33,933 nucleotides of DNA. Origin: a virus. A model generated the notes under the pieces. That model did no database searches. It saw nothing but the letters and a program-made list of their open reading frames with translations, and was not told the origin of the DNA. The stretch's first letter is position 1. The number at the start of each line of letters is the position of its first letter. The stretch lies in IMG/VR virus record IMGVR_UViG_3300032213_002871, positions 1 to 33,933 of that record; one strand, given 5' to 3'. The position numbers and the translations under genes were made by a program. Below, one piece after another: positions 28,684 through 33,933 of this stretch.

Positions 28684-29001
28684 TTATTTAAACAGTATAA
28701 ATGCCATTAAAACTGATTGTGCTATAAAACCTGTTCCAATGGTAATAATATTTAACTGATCTTTGAGCACTACCGCCCTTGCAAATAGTAATACAAGACC
28801 TGCCCAAATAAACAATATAATGTCTACGCTAGGTAGTCGATCTGTCAAGCCGGTCATTAATGCTAATAAACTTGGAACTGTGGCACAATGTAAAACAATA
28901 GCAGCTAACCAGCCAAGTGTGTCTGCTGTTATTTTTTTAAAGTGATCCAAGAAAAATTTACGAATCATTACCATCAATCTTAGAATACTAAATTTTTCCA
29001 C
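28684..29001 (-). CDS. three-span membrane protein next to lysin, holin candidate
   Basis: 105 aa starting with GTG at 29001, supported by AAGGAT 6 nt upstream (overlapping the end of the lysin gene). Three probable spans lie at about 28-50, 59-77 and 82-102, with a positively charged N-terminus (RKFFLDHFKK). It lies directly behind the SleB lysin gene. Its position makes it a holin or pinholin candidate, but small membrane proteins of this sort also occur elsewhere in phage genomes. Confidence 0.6.
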   Translation of the reverse strand: MEKFSILRLMVMIRKFFLDHFKKITADTLGWLAAIVLHCATVPSLLALMTGLTDRLPSVDIILFIWAGLVLLFARAVVLKDQLNIITIGTGFIAQSVLMAFILFK

Positions 29002-29003
29002 AA

Positions 29004-29579
29004 TTAATCCTTATAAAAAATATGTTGACCTATTTGTGCAATTTTTTGTTTTCTCCAGCCAGGTTGCACATATGTAGCATGATAATACATAGCATTAGAA
29101 AGCCCAGGTAGTCTAAAGTTTTCTAATAGAACTTTTTTGGCCACTTCTTCACTTTCTTTATACTTAGTTGCATATATGGGTTTAATTTTGTGTGTGCCTT
29201 CGCATACCCAACTAAACTGACAAATTACTTTTTCATATATTATATTCTTTTGATAAACAACACCGCACACGCCTTTACCAAATCTACCATCGTCTACGCG
29301 ATTTAATGTTACTTGCGCGACTGCAACTTTACCTTCAAACGATTCTCCTGCTGCCTCCCAATAAATATTTTTAGTCAAGCATTCGAGTTGTTTGGTTCTT
29401 TCCGCCATCGAAATAGCTGTATCTTCTTGGGCGGCCATTGATGATCGTAAATGATCAAATTTTGCCTTAGTTACCGAAACTAAAAAAATCATAGCTACGA
29501 AAAATCCTAGCAATAATAAAGAAATTTTGGTAAAATTAATCACTCTTGCGTAGTAGCGATTTGATATAGATGATATCAT
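29004..29579 (-). CDS. SleB-type cell wall hydrolase with N-terminal anchor (SAR-like lysin)
   Basis: 191 aa. An N-terminal positively charged region and one hydrophobic span (about 19-37, ISLLLLGFFVAMIFLVSV) precede a Hydrolase_2/SleB domain (about 66-190: LTKNIYWEAAGESFEGKVAVAQVTLNRV, GVVYQKNIIYEKVICQFSWVC, YHATYVQPGW). E74 in YWEAAGES is the catalytic Glu position. A span of weakly hydrophobic residues with Gly, Ala and Ser suits a signal-arrest-release lysin, held in the membrane until depolarisation. AAAGGAT precedes the ATG. Confidence 0.86.
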   Translation of the reverse strand: MISSISNRYYARVINFTKISLLLLGFFVAMIFLVSVTKAKFDHLRSSMAAQEDTAISMAERTKQLECLTKNIYWEAAGESFEGKVAVAQVTLNRVDDGRFGKGVCGVVYQKNIIYEKVICQFSWVCEGTHKIKPIYATKYKESEEVAKKVLLENFRLPGLSNAMYYHATYVQPGWRKQKIAQIGQHIFYKD

Positions 29580-29663
29580 ATTTTAATCCTTTCATTCAGA
29601 GTGTATTTTATATACCAGTGAAATCCCACGGTAAACTGCTAACTTAACTAGTTAACAGATACT

Positions 29664-29691
29664 ATTATAGTTATTTTTTGATATAAAACAA
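29664..29691 (-). promoter_or_regulatory. sigma-70-like promoter upstream of the lysin gene
   Basis: TTGTTT (29686-29691), 16 nt, TATAAT (29664-29669) in the 122-bp gap before the lysin gene. The leader of about 80 nt holds the palindrome TTAACTAGTTAA (29643-29654) just behind the -10, which might be an operator. No other feature is seen in this gap. Confidence 0.45.
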
Positions 29692-29701
29692 GTAATTTGG
29701 T

Positions 29702-31483
29702 TTATACTGCACCGGTTATTCGAACACCGATACTGCTAAGAATATTGTTATTTTTATTTTGATTTAATAAAGATTTAACAATGTCGCCTGCTTGGTTTGG
29801 CTGGCACATACCAAATAACAAATAGTCGGTGCCCAGACTTTGACTGTCTGCTGCATAACTTGGTAAACTATTCACAAAGCCATAGATCAATGAATTATCA
29901 TTGAATGAACCTGCTGTAATATTAGCTTTATTATAGTTGACAACTTCGTAGTAAGTGAACTGACAAAGCTCTAACCAATTTTTGTTTATCTTTTCAACAA
30001 TACTACTAGTCTGTGGGTCAGTGGCTGCTGCACTTAAAATGTTATTGTAAGACTCCACAGCAGCGTTGTATGTTCTACGAGCATTATCTATTATAGGTTG
30101 TGAAAAATTTGAAACAGTTTCTGTGGTTCCTTCACTAGTGAAGATAGTAGTAGTTGCGGCCACAGCCGAATAAGCAGTATATGTTTTACTAACATTAGTC
30201 AGTGCTGTTCGAATTTGATTTCCGTAACTAGTCTTATTCAATTGATCTATACCCTGATTAACCGCAGTAATCTGACTTATTAGATATCCGCTGGCCATTC
30301 CTATTACATTTAAAATTGATATTGGTCCGCTATTTGGCCCAGTGGGCAGGAAGGCTCGTAGCCCATCTATTATTGCAGCAGGTAACAAACTAGTAGGAGT
30401 AGACAATGATTCCACACTAGAAGGGACCTGCGCCAACACTTGATCTATTACACTCAATAATTCTTGCCCGTTTGCTACAGTTAAGCCGGGGGCTCTTTGA
30501 TATAAATCTAGTCCAAATGTTTGAAAATTTGAAAATGCGCTATCATTTTTGGCGCCGCTGACTCGTTCAATACTAGTATAGTCTAAAGGATTACTGATAT
30601 TGGGTATATTGCTTCCCAGCACTGTTTGAATTATCACCAAGTCTCCTGCTCCAGTAATCGATTCCAACGCCAACGTTATATCTTGAGTATATAAATCATC
30701 GTAAATGTTTGAAAAATTTACATCCGCAGCTATTAATTTTGTTGACAAATCACCAATAGCCCCGAGACCTTTATCTAGTAAATGTTTTGCCACAGAATTT
30801 GCAGTGCCAAAATGGCCATTCTTAATCTCTGTTATCATGGTGCCGATATTACCTATAGCAGTTCGCAATGCATTTCCTATAACATAATTACTAAAACCTT
30901 GCGTTAGAAATTCTTGATAATTTTTAGCGCCGTAATATCCTAAATTATTCTCTTGTGAATTTTTTAATCCAGCCAAATATTCATTACTGGTAGTAACCCA
31001 ACCTAAAATTTGATTGAAGCTATTGATAAATGCATAATTATCAAAAAAGTTACTGCCGGACAATCTGGTAAGTTGTAGATCAACGTAGTACAAAGCATTG
31101 CCCTGTAGCTCTGCAATAGATGCAGGCATAACTCCGGTTAGTGCGGGAATAGCAGAATTCGCACCAAATGTAGCCTGTGTTGGGTCTTTCCAGTATTCTC
31201 TGAGATACCCTGTCAGGTATGGGATTTGAACAATTAATTCTTCAGGATCTGCACCGCGAAAACTTATGCCTAAAGATTTAAATTTAGGAGCACCGGGATT
31301 TACTTGCATGGCAACTAAATTTCCCTGAGCGCTCAATGTTCCTTGATACAGCCCGGTGACTGAAGGTACATTATTATACTGAGGCATTTCTACGTTATAA
31401 ACGTAGTTGTTGTCAGTGCTGCCCGCTTGGCTAGCCGATATGGTCGGTCCTGGGCTTGTTGTGTTACCTGTATCTAAAGACAT
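29702..31483 (-). CDS. putative virion structural protein, 593 aa
   Basis: A 593-aa protein with no signal peptide, rich in Asn, Gln, Ser, Thr and Gly. N-terminus MSLDTGNTTSPGPTISASQA, then a region with an ordered look (SLGISFRGADPEELIVQIPY, 70-89), followed by long helical and strand segments. It follows the PAAR gene and the 171-aa gene by overlapping starts; the AGGATA Shine-Dalgarno lies just before the ATG. This position and composition suit a baseplate, spike or tail-fibre component. I do not recognise the family. Confidence 0.6.
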   Translation of the reverse strand: MSLDTGNTTSPGPTISASQAGSTDNNYVYNVEMPQYNNVPSVTGLYQGTLSAQGNLVAMQVNPGAPKFKSLGISFRGADPEELIVQIPYLTGYLREYWKDPTQATFGANSAIPALTGVMPASIAELQGNALYYVDLQLTRLSGSNFFDNYAFINSFNQILGWVTTSNEYLAGLKNSQENNLGYYGAKNYQEFLTQGFSNYVIGNALRTAIGNIGTMITEIKNGHFGTANSVAKHLLDKGLGAIGDLSTKLIAADVNFSNIYDDLYTQDITLALESITGAGDLVIIQTVLGSNIPNISNPLDYTSIERVSGAKNDSAFSNFQTFGLDLYQRAPGLTVANGQELLSVIDQVLAQVPSSVESLSTPTSLLPAAIIDGLRAFLPTGPNSGPISILNVIGMASGYLISQITAVNQGIDQLNKTSYGNQIRTALTNVSKTYTAYSAVAATTTIFTSEGTTETVSNFSQPIIDNARRTYNAAVESYNNILSAAATDPQTSSIVEKINKNWLELCQFTYYEVVNYNKANITAGSFNDNSLIYGFVNSLPSYAADSQSLGTDYLLFGMCQPNQAGDIVKSLLNQNKNNNILSSIGVRITGAV

Positions 31484-31998
31484 TATCCTATCCCCGATGT
31501 GCTAGCAGAAACATTTGTACCATAAGTAGCAGTTACATTTGTTACTATGTCTGGTTGACGATCAACTCCGTTGTTGGGAGTGGGATCTTGGCTGGTCAAC
31601 CCGCCTGTTCCCCATGGACCACCAGCACCATTTGCGGCGCTGCCTCCCCTGACTAAAATTCCATCAAAACTCCAACTGTCTGGCAGTAAATCTTGTTTAG
31701 TTCCTGCATAAACATACTCATATCTATCAGTTTCATCTGGCCCGCAATCTGCTGCTCGTCTTTGTACATAAACGTCGTTGCCTTGTAGAACCACTGAAAT
31801 TCCAGGAACAGATATCATCTCTGGTGTTATTATTCCGCTGCTAGCAAAAGTAGTCATCTGTCTTAGAAATTCCTGATTAATAAAAAAAGGAATTTGCTGC
31901 CCTTGGTCCATATAATATGCAGCAGCTAGTTGCAACGGGCTTAGATTAGCTATTGCAATTTGCGGACTATTATTTAAATATTGTCTAGGAATGGCCAT
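31483..31998 (-). CDS. putative structural protein, 171 aa
   Basis: 171 aa from the ATG at 31998 (a TTG at 32010 is in frame but unlikely). MAIPRQYLNNSPQIAIANLS, a short helical part, VISVVLQGNDVYVQRRA-like beta section and a Gly/Pro/Asn/Thr-rich tail (RGGSAANGAGGPWGTGG). The tail looks like a disordered or fibre-attachment region. It lies between the PAAR gene and the 593-aa protein and may join them. Function unknown. Confidence 0.58.
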   Translation of the reverse strand: MAIPRQYLNNSPQIAIANLSPLQLAAAYYMDQGQQIPFFINQEFLRQMTTFASSGIITPEMISVPGISVVLQGNDVYVQRRAADCGPDETDRYEYVYAGTKQDLLPDSWSFDGILVRGGSAANGAGGPWGTGGLTSQDPTPNNGVDRQPDIVTNVTATYGTNVSASTSGIG

Positions 31999-32010
31999 TT
32001 TATTAATCAA

Positions 32011-32802
32011 TCATACCGTAATAATGGGTGATTCAGTTCTTACTGTTAAATTATCTGATCCCGCTTGAGAAGGAGATGTAGCTGTGGACGCAAATGCGGT
32101 TCGACTAGAATCGGGGGGCGGCGCAGAAGTTCTAACAGAGTCATTTACTACATAAGACCCCCAGGCAGAAGTAACTGCCGAAGTAGCAGCAGATCGAGCT
32201 GCGCCCACTGCGATATCCCCTATTATTCCCCCACCCAAGGCAGTTTTTATTGTATCAGTGACAGTGCCCACTGATTCTGCAATGGAAGTCAAAGGTTCGG
32301 TAAAAGCACTAAAGCTGTCGGCTAGTTGGCTGAATGTATCAGCAAAACCAGATATTGCGGTAGTAGCTACATTTTCAGCAGCCCCTAGTGCCTGATTAAT
32401 TGCTGCTTGTTCTGCTGTACTAGCTAGGCCACCCCCAACTGCATCTGCGCCCCCGTCTGCTGGCGAAAAACCGCCTTGAAGACCAGCACCTAAAATTGCA
32501 CCAACAATTCCCAATCCGCCGCCTATAATAAAAACATCATCGCTGGCTGTTGTAGGTTTGTGCCCGCATATTCCCAATCCACCTTTGGTTATTGGAGTCT
32601 GCCCTTCTATCGAAACACCTGCCGGTAAATCAAAAACAAATCCAAAACAATGTTGTAGTGTTTTAGGAGTACATCCCCAATGGGGAGTATATATGGCGCC
32701 GAATAACGCTACTGGCCTACCATTAACTGTTACTGATGAGCTTGCCGGCGCAGTAATAATACCACCGTAACCAAACATGTCACCTTGTCTTACTACAGAC
32801 AT
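32011..32802 (-). CDS. PAAR-domain spike tip protein
   Basis: 263 aa. The first 95 residues are a PAAR repeat domain (MSVVRQGDMFGYGGIITAPASS, VTVNGRPVALFGAIYTPHWGC with the metal-binding Cys/His set, GGLGICGHKP), which caps contractile-tail spikes. The tail (100-263) is Ala/Gly/Ser-rich with low complexity and probable amphipathic helices. PAAR proteins commonly follow baseplate genes in T4-like phages. A good AAGGAC Shine-Dalgarno supports the start. It may also carry or display further factors by its tail. Confidence 0.87.
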   Translation of the reverse strand: MSVVRQGDMFGYGGIITAPASSSVTVNGRPVALFGAIYTPHWGCTPKTLQHCFGFVFDLPAGVSIEGQTPITKGGLGICGHKPTTASDDVFIIGGGLGIVGAILGAGLQGGFSPADGGADAVGGGLASTAEQAAINQALGAAENVATTAISGFADTFSQLADSFSAFTEPLTSIAESVGTVTDTIKTALGGGIIGDIAVGAARSAATSAVTSAWGSYVVNDSVRTSAPPPDSSRTAFASTATSPSQAGSDNLTVRTESPIITV

Positions 32803-32810
32803 AAAAGTCC

Positions 32811-33122
32811 TTATACCACAATAGGACCTTTACTTACCGTTTGAATTCCAGTTGTGGTTTGTAGGTAATGGTCCTCGAGTTGCTTAATTACCGGAGAGTG
32901 CATCATTACGTGCTCCTTTTTAAGCTCTACATCTTTATTTATATCACCAGAAAATAGGCTTTGCATCAAGCCTATACCTTGTGGACTAGGAATAACTGTA
33001 CACGGTCTGCTTACAGTCCATCCCATTAGATGGGCATCTAATACTTTGGCGACAACTTCATCGCCGTTGACTAATTTAAAACAGGCGATCTCGCCACTGT
33101 TATAACTTTTATTCTGTAACAC
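32811..33122 (-). CDS. Sm-like-fold phage protein, 103 aa
   Basis: 103 aa starting with GTG at 33122; AAAGGA lies 9 nt upstream, and the start overlaps the glutaredoxin gene by 14 nt. FKLVNGDEVVAKVLDAHLMGW has the look of an Sm-like or small beta-barrel strand pair (LxxGxExxAKV), followed by TVSRPCTVIP and a helical linker with an acidic/charged section. Similar small beta-barrel proteins lie near nrd genes in T4-like cyanophages. An RNA- or nucleotide-binding role is a guess from the fold impression. Confidence 0.6.
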   Translation of the reverse strand: MLQNKSYNSGEIACFKLVNGDEVVAKVLDAHLMGWTVSRPCTVIPSPQGIGLMQSLFSGDINKDVELKKEHVMMHSPVIKQLEDHYLQTTTGIQTVSKGPIVV

Positions 33123-33363
33123 TTAATTTTTCCTTTAATTGATCTTCAGTTAATTTTGATAGGCCTTGGTAGCCCCCTTGCACAAATAATTTTTCACCTA
33201 AATATATTTGAGGCACTGTACGATGGCCTTCGTTTAACACAAATTCCTTTGCAGTTGAATCTTCGTCGATTTTTACTTCAGTAAATGGAATGTTTTTTAA
33301 CGTTAGTAAATTTTTTGCTTGTACACAAAAAGGGCAGTTATTTTTAGAATAGACAGTGAGCAT
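33109..33363 (-). CDS. glutaredoxin
   Basis: 84 aa with the dithiol active site CPFC (residues 10-13, YSKNNCPFCVQAKNLL), cis-proline motif RTVPQIYL (48-55) and GGYQGL (63-68), all canonical. Its start shares a base with the nrdB stop (33363). It likely supplies electrons to the phage class Ia ribonucleotide reductase, the usual arrangement in T4-like phages (T4 nrdC is analogous). Confidence 0.93.
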   Translation of the reverse strand: MLTVYSKNNCPFCVQAKNLLTLKNIPFTEVKIDEDSTAKEFVLNEGHRTVPQIYLGEKLFVQGGYQGLSKLTEDQLKEKLSVTE

Positions 33364-33933
33364 TATAATGTAAATCCTTTGAAAGTAGATTGATCGACGT
33401 CTTGCTTAGTTCCGCCAATCACATAGCTACTTATCTCTGTTTCCTGCGGTGCCACTTGAACTTCGGCTCCTGCAATCCACTTAGCAGTCCACGGTAAAGG
33501 GTTACTGCCAGGTTTGATACCACAATCTAATCCCACCGCAGTCATGCGCTTACAAGTTAACCAATCTACATACTGACATAACAACTGAGTATTAAGACCG
33601 ATCATTGATCCATCTTTAAAAAGATATTCTGCCCAAGTTTTTTCCTGCTCAGCGGCGCCCAGAAACATTCTTTCACATTCTTGCTTTGTTTCTATTTTTA
33701 ATTTTGCATAATCAGGATCATCTTGTGGCAGCAGTTTAATTAGTGTCTGAGTACTACCAAGGTGAATGTTTTCATCACGAGCAATTAACTTAATTGTTTT
33801 GGCATTACCCTCCATTTTCTTAAGTTCAGCAAAAGCCCACGAGCAGGCAAAGCTTACATAAAATCTTATGCCTTCTAGTGCATTAACAGAATTTAAACAC
33901 AACCACAATTTTTTCTTTAATTCATAAAGATCA
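33363..33933 (-). CDS. nrdB: ribonucleotide reductase beta subunit NrdB (5' part beyond window)
   Basis: C-terminal 190 residues, open at the window edge (first readable codons DLYELKKKLWLCLNSVNALEG). It is class Ia NrdB, which holds the diiron-tyrosyl radical that drives deoxynucleotide synthesis. EGIRFYVSFACSWAFAE and ARDENIHLGSTQ are conserved blocks with the diiron Glu and His ligands (EGIRF Glu; DENIH Glu and His). The radical tyrosine region is outside the window. The tail DVDQSTFKGFTL is the R1-binding end. nrdA is likely further upstream. It lies just before glutaredoxin in the same operon. Confidence 0.94.
   Translation of the reverse strand, partial: DLYELKKKLWLCLNSVNALEGIRFYVSFACSWAFAELKKMEGNAKTIKLIARDENIHLGSTQTLIKLLPQDDPDYAKLKIETKQECERMFLGAAEQEKTWAEYLFKDGSMIGLNTQLLCQYVDWLTCKRMTAVGLDCGIKPGSNPLPWTAKWIAGAEVQVAPQETEISSYVIGGTKQDVDQSTFKGFTL

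Noticed and set aside
32803-32830. Hairpin before the PAAR gene as a terminator
   Set aside because: Only four or five base pairs are contiguous and there is no proper T run on the minus strand, so it was not listed.
1-33933. tRNA, rRNA, integrase, insertion sequence or attachment site
   Set aside because: None could be identified by reading; no cloverleaf, transposase or integrase-like protein was seen, which fits a lytic phage, though I could not run a tRNA search.

Overview
The window looks like part of a large T4-like (myovirus-type) phage genome that infects a Gram-negative, probably aquatic, bacterium. The phage call rests on a PAAR tail-spike tip gene followed by structural-looking genes, a class Ia ribonucleotide reductase beta subunit with glutaredoxin, an Hsp20, a phage-type ribosomal protein bS21, a SleB endolysin with an N-terminal anchor, and long runs of tiny genes joined by ATGA overlaps. 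T4-type late promoter motifs (TAAATA, three times extended to TAAATACT) add support. By eye the sequence is AT-rich; I did not compute this. A Gram-negative host is implied by the outer-membrane curli exporter. The species and host cannot be named from the sequence alone.

Layout. Positions 1-676 hold the N-terminal three quarters of a UV-damage endonuclease (minus strand). Positions 708-5860 (minus) hold a cassette of small-molecule or glycan enzymes: UDP-glucose/GDP-mannose dehydrogenase family protein, 2OG-Fe(II) oxygenase-like protein, amidinotransferase, methyltransferase-like protein, radical SAM enzyme and an unknown. Positions 5861-7910 form the only plus-strand block: a glycosyltransferase-like protein and three small genes, two of them related membrane proteins. 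Positions 7911-9965 (minus) encode a CHASE2 adenylate cyclase. Positions 9997-12303 hold two related glycine-rich adhesin-like genes, and 12314-13138 a sugar-nucleotide epimerase.

Positions 13177-17816 are the highlight: a five-gene curli (type VIII secretion) operon, csgF - csgG - curlin-repeat protein - FecR-domain protein - curlin-repeat protein. It has a T4-type late promoter motif in front of csgF and no csgE. Positions 17868-22281 carry host-takeover and house-keeping functions: GGCT-like, 3'-5' exonuclease, ClpS, Hsp20, bS21, methyltransferase, glycosyltransferase. Positions 22268-23812 encode a membrane/coiled-coil protein. Positions 23841-28682 are a packed array of small genes, including three paralogues of one family, a GIY-YIG-like protein and a metalloprotease-like protein. 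Positions 28684-29579 hold a membrane protein and the SleB lysin; 29702-32802 are structural genes ending upstream in the PAAR protein; 32811-33933 hold an Sm-like protein, glutaredoxin and the C-terminal part of NrdB.

Regulation stands out. Four genes have sigma-70-like promoters (17-bp spacing) whose TATAAT lies only 5-6 nt before the ATG. Three others have a T4-type late motif exactly 7 nt before the ATG with no Shine-Dalgarno sequence. Together these suggest that this phage uses leaderless mRNAs in both early and late expression. The curli operon carries the late-type motif but with a normal ribosome-binding site, which suggests that the amyloid export machinery or its cargo is made late in infection.
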